A DNA stretch of 26,491 nt from an uncultured Ignavibacteriota bacterium (GCA_937983305.1 CALKAJ010000023.1:1-26491); one strand, 5' to 3'. Numbered from the stretch's first letter, positions 1 to 5,950 are shown. Made by a program: numbers and translations. Notes: generated from the sequence alone by a model not told the origin.

Positions 1-44
1 TCTTTTTATATTCACTTATTATGTTCTCCTATGGTCATATGATA

Positions 45-1673
45 CTATTTAATCATCAGCATTCGTTTTGTTTCGGTATATCCTTCTGTCTGCAAACGAT
101 AGAAATATATTCCTGAAGTGAGATTACTTCCATCGAATGTTACCTCATACGTTCCGGGCTGTAACGATTCGTTTACGAGGGTTTGTACTTCGCGACCCAT
201 TATGTCGTACACTTTAAGTACAACTAGATTCCGGCCTACGCCGGAATGACAGAGCGGAATAGCAAACTGAATTTTTGTTGTCGGGTTAAACGGGTTCGGA
301 TAGTTTTGGTTTAATACAAAATCCTCAGGAATGATTTCATTAATATTCTTCGAGCCCACACTAATAGTATCATTCACAAAAAGACCTTTAACACAGAAAT
401 TACCTGTTGAATCAACCGTATAGAAATCAGTCCAATTACTTCCGTCTTTAAAAAAGCTTTCACCCGGGTGCGAAAGTGATTTAACAATAACGCGTTCAGA
501 ACCGCCTAAAAGAACCGGAACATCTGAAGTTCTGTCAAAAGGTTGTCCGCCTGCTGAAAGATACAGATAAATGTAGAAGTCGTTATTCTGTGCAAAATAT
601 AAAGAATTATCAAGGTCAACGGTATGCATACCTTTATGTTCAAAATAACCTGATTTTGTAACAATAAGGTTACCAAGCTGACCTCCGGAAAAATTATCAT
701 ATACTTTAATTGTATAATCTACACTGTCTTTAGCTGTATAGAAATTAACTGATTTGAGATAGCCGTTGTTAGTTGCAGTAAAAGCATTAAATATTTCTGT
801 GCAATTTGCTTTTGTATCTCTCCAGCCGTGGTAATCATGATAATAGACTTTATCATATTTTTCTCTAACAACATCCTGAAAAGATATCGCACCCATTTCC
901 GGATGACGGCATGAATATTTGTCGTAGTAAGAAATCCAGAAATAGCCGCCAATTCCCCAGGAACTGCCCCAGCTGTTTTTTACAAGCCAGGCACCGGGCA
1001 AAGGGGCCTGAGTTACTTTGTTATCGTCCCATCCGATTATCGAAACAGCATGGTTTGGAAGAAGCGAATTTGTCGGAGGCTGATAGTGAGTATAATTCCC
1101 ATTAATGAAAGAACTTGAGTAACACATACTTGTACCCATTACTCCGTATGTCATAATGGCATTTTTAATGGTATTAATATTTTCAAGATTATTTCCCATA
1201 ACATACCATATAATCTGACGCGGATAATAATGATGATAATTAGTACTGTATCTTAAAGGGGCGGAGGTATATGACTGACCGTCAATATCTCTTACGGCTC
1301 CTTCATTCCTTGCGAGATAAGCAGCAGAGACGAGGTAATCACCGCCGTTATGAACTGTAAGTCCGCTTCCTCCGGGATTATCGTCATTATTAAACGAATT
1401 AAATCCGTTCCACCAGTCAAGATGATATTCGGCTAAATTTGGTTCACCTGATTCACCGTTAGCTGTCCATACACCTGTCATCATCAGGTTACCTTCCATT
1501 GAAGCCATAACGCCGTGTGTCCAGCAGGTGCCGCCTTGTTGGGATTTTACGGAAGTAACATAATTTAAACCGCCAACATTTCTTAAATCGAAAGTTGCCG
1601 GCGGGTTATTTGATTGTGAAAATATATTGATTGAAACTAAGAGAAATACTAAAAGAAAATATACTTTTTTCAT
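45..1673 (-). CDS. Secreted papain-like (C1A) cysteine protease with lectin-like and T9SS sorting domains
   Basis: A 542-residue protein with an N-terminal signal peptide (about 1-20). The papain fold follows almost at once: QGGTCW places the nucleophile at Cys50 with a Gln at 45/46 as likely oxyanion residue, NHAVSIIGWDD gives His208, and VKNSWGSSWG gives Asn233, so the catalytic triad is complete. There is no room for a classical inhibitory propeptide. Residues about 270-435 resemble the lectin-like domain commonly joined to bacterial C1 peptidases. Residues 453-542 are a T9SS type A C-terminal sorting domain (QNYPNPFNP, then VYDIMGREV, ending in KRMLMIK). Inside that domain, PLCHSGVGRN (473-482) is encoded by a palindromic repeat. 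The ATG at 1673 directly precedes the signal peptide. The protein should be exported and act outside the cell; its substrate is unknown. Fold and active site are read from sequence; the lectin-like call is by family resemblance. Confidence 0.9.
   Translation of the reverse strand: MKKVYFLLVFLLVSINIFSQSNNPPATFDLRNVGGLNYVTSVKSQQGGTCWTHGVMASMEGNLMMTGVWTANGESGEPNLAEYHLDWWNGFNSFNNDDNPGGSGLTVHNGGDYLVSAAYLARNEGAVRDIDGQSYTSAPLRYSTNYHHYYPRQIIWYVMGNNLENINTIKNAIMTYGVMGTSMCYSSSFINGNYTHYQPPTNSLLPNHAVSIIGWDDNKVTQAPLPGAWLVKNSWGSSWGIGGYFWISYYDKYSCRHPEMGAISFQDVVREKYDKVYYHDYHGWRDTKANCTEIFNAFTATNNGYLKSVNFYTAKDSVDYTIKVYDNFSGGQLGNLIVTKSGYFEHKGMHTVDLDNSLYFAQNNDFYIYLYLSAGGQPFDRTSDVPVLLGGSERVIVKSLSHPGESFFKDGSNWTDFYTVDSTGNFCVKGLFVNDTISVGSKNINEIIPEDFVLNQNYPNPFNPTTKIQFAIPLCHSGVGRNLVVLKVYDIMGREVQTLVNESLQPGTYEVTFDGSNLTSGIYFYRLQTEGYTETKRMLMIK
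225..252. repeat. In-frame palindromic repeat inside the sorting domain of the C1A protease
   Basis: Stem ATTCCGGC (228-235), loop CTAC, stem GCCGGAAT (240-247), followed by GACA. It is translated as part of PLCHSGVGRN. The same element occurs at 3666-3694 in another gene and at 10734-10759 between genes. Sorting domains elsewhere in the window lack it. Confidence 0.85.
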
Positions 1674-1776
1674 AATGAGGTTTTTTTATTTGTAAAATTT
1701 AAACAAATAAATTTATTATTGAAATGTAATTCATTTGTGGGAATGAGAGATGAATTTTGAAAAGAGCAGTTATTCA

Positions 1777-1907
1777 TACAAACGTATGACTCCGATGGGG
1801 GCAGGGTTTGGGAGTTTACTTATGCTACAAACATAACACCCCGACGGGGTGCAGTAGAAACTTGTTCTTTTTTATTAGACTCCTTTTGGAGTCGTATGTT
1901 TGTAGAA
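1777..1907. repeat. Tripartite palindromic element, copy A
   Basis: About 131 bp with inverted ends. The left arm begins TACAAACGTATGACTCC. The middle part is ATGCTACAAACAT followed by a CACCCCGACGGGGTG hairpin. The right arm is GACTCC-TTTT-GGAGTC followed by GTATGTTTGTAGAA. The right end, read in reverse complement, matches the left end at 15 of 17 bases. It lies between the 3' end of vapC and the 5' end of the C1A protease gene. Copies B and C have the same order and nearly the same length. No open frame of note is present. Confidence 0.8.
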
Positions 1908-1925
1908 TTTGAACTTATCTATTAA

Positions 1926-2330
1926 TTATTTTAAAGGTGTGTAGTAATGAATTCGTAATCCGCTGATTAGTTTAAAGTGTTTGTCCCCGGTGATTAGTAC
2001 AGAGCCTGTCTCTATGCAATTTGAAGCAATCCAAATATCATTAATAGGTATAGGTGTTCCTGCCGATTTCAATTTAAACATTATTTCAGAAAATATTTCT
2101 GCGGTTTCTTCCGTTCCCACAATTGTTTCAACGGTTGGTTTGTTGCGGAATTTGGCGAGAATATCAAGATTTTTTCTTTCCATAGAGCCGCTTTTAAATC
2201 CCGATAACAACTCTGCCAGTACGAAAATGGAAAGGTAAACAGTATCTGCTGTATTTGAGATATCTGCAATTTGCTTATTGCCCCTCATAAGTTCGCTATA
2301 AGCAGAAGTATCGAGTAATATTTTTTTCAT
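1926..2330 (-). CDS. vapC: VapC-type PIN-domain toxin
   Basis: A 134-residue PIN-domain ribonuclease, the expected toxin of a type II toxin-antitoxin pair. The acidic metal-binding residues are visible in the usual order: Asp7 in ILLDTSAY, Glu40 in LAELLSGF, Asp98 in INDIWIAS and Asp116 in ITGDKHF. Length is normal for VapC. Its ATG overlaps the end of the upstream antitoxin gene by 4 nt (ATGA), which suggests translational coupling. By family it should cleave a specific RNA, often tRNA, when the antitoxin is lost; the target cannot be read from sequence. All four acidic residues are kept, so the toxin is probably active. Confidence 0.88.
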   Translation of the reverse strand: MKKILLDTSAYSELMRGNKQIADISNTADTVYLSIFVLAELLSGFKSGSMERKNLDILAKFRNKPTVETIVGTEETAEIFSEIMFKLKSAGTPIPINDIWIASNCIETGSVLITGDKHFKLISGLRIHYYTPLK

Positions 2331-2575
2331 TCCCAGTCAGCTTTATTGATTTTTTTAAATTCCGAAACAGATTTGTTAAATTCTTTGTATTCTTTTTCGT
2401 TCCACAGACCGAGAAATTCGTTGAAATCATCCCGTGTTATTTGCTTCTTAATTCCCGTAACTTCTTCAAGCATATCCTGAATAGTCCGGTTGAGACTTTT
2501 CTTTTCTTTTTTTGCCCGCCTTCTTATATGCGAATCAAGGGTTTTATTTATTTTATGCAGTGTGATTGGTTTCAT
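2327..2575 (-). CDS. vapB: VapB-type antitoxin (ribbon-helix-helix/FitA-like)
   Basis: An 82-residue protein. Residues 1-40 (MKPITLHKINKTLDSHIRRRA and the following helix) match the short ribbon-helix-helix DNA-binding region of FitA/StbC-like antitoxins. The acidic, aromatic C-terminal half (about 45-82, with the GLWNEKEY stretch) is the part expected to wrap the toxin. It is the first gene of the pair and overlaps vapC by 4 nt. Antitoxins of this class usually repress their own promoter together with the toxin; the AT-rich upstream stretch at about 2576-2690 is the likely operator, but no clear inverted operator was picked out there. Confidence 0.82.
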   Translation of the reverse strand: MKPITLHKINKTLDSHIRRRAKKEKKSLNRTIQDMLEEVTGIKKQITRDDFNEFLGLWNEKEYKEFNKSVSEFKKINKADWE

Positions 2576-2690
2576 TGATTATATTATGATTATATATGAT
2601 TAAAATATACATCATAATGGTTCATATAACAAGTCAATATATAAACTCATTCTAAAAGATTCTTTTTAATGTAGAAAAGGGATATTACTC

Positions 2691-2820
2691 TTACATACTT
2701 GTAAGCCCTATAGAGTCATGTGTTGAGAATTTCGTATGCTACAAACATAGCACCCCGACGGGGTGCTGTAGAAACGTATAATTATTTTTCGACTACGTAA
2801 GGAGTCGTATGTTTGTAGAA
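2691..2820. repeat. Tripartite palindromic element, copy B
   Basis: Same layout as copies A and C. The left arm is degenerate (TTACATACTTGTAAG). The middle hairpin CACCCCGACGGGGTG is intact. The right arm GACTAC-GTAA-GGAGTC has one stem mismatch and is followed by GTATGTTTGTAGAA. It sits in the 305-bp gap between vapBC and hicBA. From 2735 it merges into the 140-bp block shared with copy C. Confidence 0.78.
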
Positions 2821-2874
2821 GAAGATAGAATGTATATTGAAAATTATTATTTTATCCTATATATTAAATTAAAA
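2735..2874. repeat. Shared TA leader, copy 1 (upstream of hicBA)
   Basis: 140 bp aligning without gaps to 5085-5224, with 5 mismatches by hand count. The first 86 bp are repeat element; the last 54 bp (2821-2874) are AT-rich unique DNA identical in both places. It ends 6 bp before the hicB start. Confidence 0.88.
2808..2815 (+). promoter_or_regulatory. Candidate -7 box TATGTTTG upstream of hicBA
   Basis: Exact match to the Bacteroidetes -7 consensus TAnnTTTG at the right end of repeat copy B. It would leave a leader of roughly 60 nt before hicB. A matching -33 TTTG is not clear: TTTTTC precedes at a slightly short distance. Inference from consensus only. Confidence 0.3.
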
Positions 2875-2880
2875 AAACAA

Positions 2881-3087
2881 ATGAGACAAGTGGTATTATA
2901 TCCCGGAGAAGACAATATGTGGGTTGCGGAATGTCCAAGTCTTCGTGGTTGCATAAGTCAGGGAGATACAAAAGAATCAGCGATTGAAAATATTAAAGAA
3001 GCAATACGCCTTTATATAGAGGCATTGCAGGAGGATAACATACCGGTACCGGAAGAAAAATTTGAATCAATAATAATTGCTGTATGA
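2881..3087 (+). CDS. hicB: HicB-family antitoxin (short form)
   Basis: 68 residues starting MRQVVLYPGED. The partial RNase H-like HicB fold is recognisable from WVAECPSLRGCISQGDT (14-30) and the helix KESAIENIKEAIRLYIEAL (31-49). There is no C-terminal DNA-binding domain, which is common in short HicB proteins. The open frame extends upstream to an ATG at 2809, but those extra 24 codons lie in repeat/leader DNA. The same leader at 5160-5224 has an in-frame stop, so the ATG at 2881 is the better start. The gene overlaps hicA by 4 nt. By family it binds and neutralises HicA. Confidence 0.87.
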   Translation: MRQVVLYPGEDNMWVAECPSLRGCISQGDTKESAIENIKEAIRLYIEALQEDNIPVPEEKFESIIIAV

Positions 3088-3311
3088 GCAAACTGCCTTC
3101 AATTTCAGGAAAAGAGTGTATTAAGGCATTGGAAAAATTCGGATTTTTTATTAAACGTCAGGAAGGCAGCCACATAGTTATGAGAAGGAATAATCCATTC
3201 GGTCAGTTGGTAGTGCCAAATCATAAAACATTAGACAGAGGTACACTAAGAGCTATAATAAGACAAGCGGAAATAACCGTAAAAGAATTTGTTGAAGCTC
3301 TAAAATTTTAA
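3084..3311 (+). CDS. hicA: HicA-family mRNA interferase toxin
   Basis: 75 residues, typical for HicA. The dsRBD-like fold is supported by SGKECIKALEKFGF (8-21), then QEGSHIVMRR with the catalytic His30, then LVVPNHKTLDRGTLRAII (42-59). It is translationally coupled to hicB (ATGA overlap). The gene order is antitoxin first, the reverse of the E. coli hicAB order but common elsewhere. By family it degrades mRNA independently of the ribosome when free of HicB. The catalytic His is present, so activity is expected. Confidence 0.9.
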   Translation: MSKLPSISGKECIKALEKFGFFIKRQEGSHIVMRRNNPFGQLVVPNHKTLDRGTLRAIIRQAEITVKEFVEALKF

Positions 3312-3333
3312 AAAGAATTAATTAAATTTTTTT

Positions 3334-3364
3334 GACTCCTTTTAGGAGTCGTACGTTTGTAGAA
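3334..3364 (+). repeat. Solo right arm of the GACTCC palindromic element
   Basis: GACTCC-TTTTA-GGAGTC followed by GTACGTTTGTAGAA, starting 22 bp after the hicA stop. The hairpin with a preceding T-run may also act as a terminator, but the family also occurs in promoter positions. Confidence 0.75.
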
Positions 3365-3382
3365 TTGCGATAAAACCCCTCC

Positions 3383-3410
3383 TCCTTCCAAAGCTCCAGC
3401 TTTGGAAGGA
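3383..3410. repeat. CCAAAGCT/AGCTTTGG palindrome
   Basis: A near-perfect palindrome TCCTTCCAAAGCT-CC-AGCTTTGGAAGGA. It is the same family as 10529-10554 and 10585-10610, here with CCTT instead of GATT at the outer arms. Confidence 0.75.
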
Positions 3411-3441
3411 AAAAGAATAAAAAAATTATTTCAATAAGCGT

Positions 3442-3465
3442 TCCCGATACGCTTCGCTATCGGGA
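3442..3465. repeat. TCCCGATA/TATCGGGA hairpin
   Basis: Inverted repeat TCCCGATA (3442-3449) and TATCGGGA (3458-3465) around CGCTTCGC, in the convergent gap between hicA and the propeller gene. Possible bidirectional terminator or another short interspersed palindrome. Confidence 0.6.
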
Positions 3466-3470
3466 CTTCT

Positions 3471-3496
3471 GATTAAATAGCTATCGCTATTTAATC
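3471..3496. terminator. Hairpin overlapping the stop codon of the propeller gene
   Basis: GATTAAATAGCTA and TAGCTATTTAATC around a short CG centre form a strong inverted repeat. Its right half covers the last codons and the TAG stop (3487-3489) of the minus-strand gene. There is no clear T-run on the minus strand after it, so it may be an mRNA 3' end protector rather than an intrinsic terminator. Confidence 0.4.
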
Positions 3497-4722
3497 ATCA
3501 GCATTTTTCGAGTTTCGACAAAATCACCTGCTACAATTTTATAGAAATATATTCCTGAAGTGAGATTTGCTCCATCGAAAGTTGTTTCATACGTTCCGGG
3601 CTGTAACGATTCGTTTACGAGTGTTTGTACTTCGCGACCCATTATGTCGTACACTTTAAGTACAACCGGATTCCGGCCTGCGCCGGAATGACAGAGCGGA
3701 ATAGCAAAACGGATTTTAGTAAGCGGATTAAACGGGTTCGGAAAATTTTGTTTGAGGACATATTTATCAGGTACAGAATTCCCCAACTTATTTACTGTAG
3801 TCATCAAATCGGATAATGAACGCTTCCAAAGAATGCCGCCGGAACTTAATAGAAACAAATAACCCTTGTGAACTACCATATTGGGATTATTCGGTATTAC
3901 GCTAAAACCTTCATTTTTTAAAGTCCAATTAATTCCACCATTTGACGAAACGTGCACTCCGGTTGTAATTGAACTGGCAACAACAGTATCACCAATGCAC
4001 AATATACTTTTAATTTTATTATCAGTAAGACTTGTTATAGTGAAATAATTACCACCTGTACCTGATTTATTCAGACCGTTGTTAGCATACGAATTATCTG
4101 CAGAAGCATATACAGTTTGACCTTGAGCCCATATAGAATAAATAGAACACATCCATAAATTATTCTGAAATGTATTACCATAATTCGTAGATTTGAAGAA
4201 AGATGCATTGGGTCCATAAGGGAAAAATCCGGTTCCTATATAAAGATTTCCTTCAGATAAAATAAGAGTCTGAATTCTTTTCATAAGCCTAACCTGAACC
4301 CAATTTACACCATAGTTTGATGTTCTGTAAATACCTGAATCACTCCCTGAGCAACTCGCCATCATATAAGAAGTGTCACACGCTACAAAACTGACTGTTT
4401 TGCCGGTTAATGAAGCCGCCCAGTTAGTACCGCCATTTGTGGAAATGTAAACCCCGTCATTCGATTTTGTTAATATTATTTTAGAGTTGAAAATATCCAT
4501 TCCGGAAACAACTTCTGTTAAGACAGAAATCCAGTTTAACCCGCTATTTGTAGAATAAGAAAGTCCATTGCCATGAGTAATCCATAGTTTATTATTAGCG
4601 GTATCAATGAACTTTGGGCTTGCAGGAGAATTAACCTGAGTCCATTGCGAATAACATTTATCCTGATAACCGGATAAAAAAGCAAAGATTGTCAATAAAA
4701 CGAAAATAAATTTAGTTTTCAT
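3487..4722 (-). CDS. Secreted BNR/Ycf48-like beta-propeller protein with T9SS sorting domain
   Basis: 411 residues with a signal peptide (about 1-25). Residues 26-310 carry several propeller-type repeats of the form STNxGxNW (YSTNSGLNW, ISTNGGTNW, RTSNYGVNW, VSSNGGINW), the BNR/photosystem-assembly-like pattern common in T9SS cargo. Residues 322-411 are a type A sorting domain (QNFPNPFNP, VYDIMGREV, KMLMIK), which again contains the repeat-encoded PLCHSGAGRN (342-351). A 122-bp block of this domain (3587-3708) matches the C1A protease gene (145-266) with 4 mismatches by hand count, while flanking sequence diverges. Such proteins are usually surface or secreted; no catalytic role is visible. 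Confidence 0.82.
   Translation of the reverse strand: MKTKFIFVLLTIFAFLSGYQDKCYSQWTQVNSPASPKFIDTANNKLWITHGNGLSYSTNSGLNWISVLTEVVSGMDIFNSKIILTKSNDGVYISTNGGTNWAASLTGKTVSFVACDTSYMMASCSGSDSGIYRTSNYGVNWVQVRLMKRIQTLILSEGNLYIGTGFFPYGPNASFFKSTNYGNTFQNNLWMCSIYSIWAQGQTVYASADNSYANNGLNKSGTGGNYFTITSLTDNKIKSILCIGDTVVASSITTGVHVSSNGGINWTLKNEGFSVIPNNPNMVVHKGYLFLLSSGGILWKRSLSDLMTTVNKLGNSVPDKYVLKQNFPNPFNPLTKIRFAIPLCHSGAGRNPVVLKVYDIMGREVQTLVNESLQPGTYETTFDGANLTSGIYFYKIVAGDFVETRKMLMIK
3666..3694. repeat. In-frame palindromic repeat inside the propeller protein's sorting domain
   Basis: Stem ATTCCGGC (3670-3677), loop CTGC, stem GCCGGAAT (3682-3689), then GACAG. It differs from the copy at 225-252 only at the leading bases and one loop base. 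The reading frame is kept. Confidence 0.85.
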
Positions 4723-4800
4723 AAAGAAATAATTTTATTTTTATAAAATTATATTCCATATACTTAATACAAATAATAAGCAAGATAAACTATATCGAAT

Positions 4801-4917
4801 ATTTTAATTATTATTTTTAGAACCCCGAGAAAATTAACAATATCTATCCCAATAACAACAATTCCCGAAGGTAATTTATTGAATATTTCAAAGAACTCGC
4901 TCAAAGTTAATTTATGA
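4801..4917 (+). pseudogene. Possible HicA-like remnant
   Basis: An open stretch, without a start codon, ends at TGA 4915-4917 and reads LTISIPITTIPEGNLLNI, then SKNSLKVNL. This resembles the C-terminal half of HicA proteins (an IP-x-H strand, then x-x-G-x-L-x-x-I-x-K), with the His replaced and the N-terminal half absent. The similarity is by eye and weak. It lies 58 bp before a HicB-like fragment, as expected for a decayed hicAB pair. Confidence 0.3.
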
Positions 4918-4974
4918 AATAATTTTTCCTAAAGCAATATAAAAGATTTCCCTCGACGCTTAAATAAACAACTA

Positions 4975-5027
4975 TAAAGAATCGGCAATTGAAATATTAA
5001 TCAAGCAATCGTATGTATATAGAAAAG
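4975..5027 (+). pseudogene. HicB-like fragment (decayed antitoxin)
   Basis: The DNA encodes KESAIE and then drifts out of frame. At the DNA level, AAAGAATCGGCAATTGAA and the following ATATTAA, AAGCAAT and TATATAGA match 2970-3018 of hicB with a small gap. No start, stop or rest of the gene is present. It is followed at 5040 by repeat copy C. Confidence 0.42.
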
Positions 5028-5039
5028 TAATGTTACTTT

Positions 5040-5170
5040 TACAAACGTATGACCCTCGATGGGGTCAAGGGGTGGGAATATTCATATGCTACAAACATAG
5101 CACCCCGACGGGGTGCTGAAGAAACGTATAATTATTTTTCGACTCCTTCAGGAGTCGTATGTTTGTATAA
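5040..5170. repeat. Tripartite palindromic element, copy C
   Basis: 131 bp with the left arm TACAAACGTATGACCC, the middle CACCCCGACGGGGTG hairpin and the right arm GACTCC-TTCA-GGAGTC followed by GTATGTTTGTATAA. Same layout as copy A. From 5085 it continues into the block shared with the hicBA leader. Confidence 0.8.
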
Positions 5171-5224
5171 GAAGATAGAATGTATATTGAAAATTATTAT
5201 TTTATCCTATATATTAAATTAAAA
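5085..5224. repeat. Shared TA leader, copy 2 (upstream of DUF433/DUF5615)
   Basis: Pairs with 2735-2874 over 140 bp without gaps. The 54 bp outside the palindromic element (5171-5224) are identical. It ends 14 bp before the DUF433 start. Confidence 0.88.
5158..5165 (+). promoter_or_regulatory. Candidate -7 box TATGTTTG upstream of DUF433/DUF5615
   Basis: Same TAnnTTTG match as at 2808-2815 and at the same place in the repeat. It would give a leader of about 65-70 nt. No clear -33 box. Inference. Confidence 0.3.
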
Positions 5225-5238
5225 TATTAACAAATAAA

Positions 5239-5457
5239 ATGAAATATACAGAAAGAATAGTAATAAACCCTGAAATCAGATTTGGAAAACCCTGCATTAA
5301 GAACACAAGAATAACTGTTTACGATATATTAAGCTGGCTTGCATCGGGAATGTCTAATGAAGATATAATAAACGATTTTCCGGAATTGACCAAAGAAGAT
5401 ATTCAGGCAGCATTATATTTTGCAGCCGACAGGGAAAAAAGAATATCAGTTGCATGA
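5239..5457 (+). CDS. DUF433 antitoxin-like protein
   Basis: 72 residues. The DUF433 signature GKPCIKNTRITVYDILSWLA (18-37) and the helix-turn-helix-like NEDIINDFPELTKEDIQAALYFA are clear. DUF433 proteins are usually encoded next to a PIN-like DUF5615 protein and are regarded as its antitoxin. Here the stop overlaps the start of the partner gene. It sits directly after a leader shared with hicBA, although the two antitoxins are unrelated. Likely a DNA-binding autorepressor and toxin binder, by family. Confidence 0.85.
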   Translation: MKYTERIVINPEIRFGKPCIKNTRITVYDILSWLASGMSNEDIINDFPELTKEDIQAALYFAADREKRISVA

Positions 5458-5798
5458 TGAAGTTGTTGTTTGATCAAAATATTTCTTACAGAATTATTGA
5501 TTTAATTTCGAAAGATTTTCCGGAATCTAATCATGTTGCCAAATTAGGACTTCACAATAAAACGGATTTTGAAATCTGGAATTTTGCAAAAGATAACAGT
5601 TATACAATTGTTACATTCGATTCAGATTTCAATGATTTTAGCACCCTTTTTGGAAGTCCTCCAAAGGTTATTTGGTTAAGATTAGGTAATTCATCTACGA
5701 AAAATGTTTCAAAAGTTTTATTAAAAAAATCCGGTGTCATTAAATCTTTTGTAAAAGCTGATTTAGAAAGCAGCAGCAGTGTCTTAGAGATATTTTGA
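5454..5798 (+). CDS. DUF5615 PIN-like toxin
   Basis: 114 residues of the DUF5615 (Mut7-C/PIN-like) family. Candidate metal ligands are Asp7 in LLFDQNIS, Asp38/Glu40 in KTDFEIWNFA and Asp56/Asp58 in TIVTFDSDF, followed by the expected VIWLRLGN strand. Two ATGs are possible (5454 and 5457), giving MMK or MK; the first overlaps the DUF433 stop. It is assumed to be the toxin of the pair, acting as a nuclease. The family is much less studied than VapC, so the toxin role is by context. Confidence 0.83.
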   Translation: MMKLLFDQNISYRIIDLISKDFPESNHVAKLGLHNKTDFEIWNFAKDNSYTIVTFDSDFNDFSTLFGSPPKVIWLRLGNSSTKNVSKVLLKKSGVIKSFVKADLESSSSVLEIF

Positions 5799-5874
5799 AA
5801 CTCACGAAAGGTGCCGGATAATATTTCTGAGAACGATTAGACGGGTTTTATTTAAGAGATAAAAAGATAGTTAC

Positions 5875-5898
5875 GTTCCTAAGGTGGACCTTAGGAAC
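5875..5898. repeat. CCTAAGGT/ACCTTAGG palindrome
   Basis: GTTCCTAAGGT-GG-ACCTTAGGAAC, a 24-bp palindrome in the gap downstream of the DUF5615 gene. Related in layout to 3383-3410 and 10657-10680, with paired substitutions in both arms. Confidence 0.72.
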
Positions 5899-5924
5899 GA
5901 GATTAAATGGCAGTATTTTTTTTC

Positions 5925-5950
5925 GACTCCTTTAGGAGTCGTATGTTTGT
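5925..5950 (+). repeat. Solo right arm of the GACTCC palindromic element
   Basis: GACTCC-TTTA-GGAGTC then GTATGTTTGT, in the convergent gap between the DUF5615 and DUF302 genes, after a run of T. Confidence 0.75.

Noticed and set aside
1..44. Start of the window
   Set aside because: It is a short AT-rich stretch downstream of the protease gene; no gene, hairpin or repeat could be supported.
911..1105. Plus-strand open frame inside the C1A protease gene
   Set aside because: It lies opposite the catalytic domain of a strongly supported gene and has no homology-like features.
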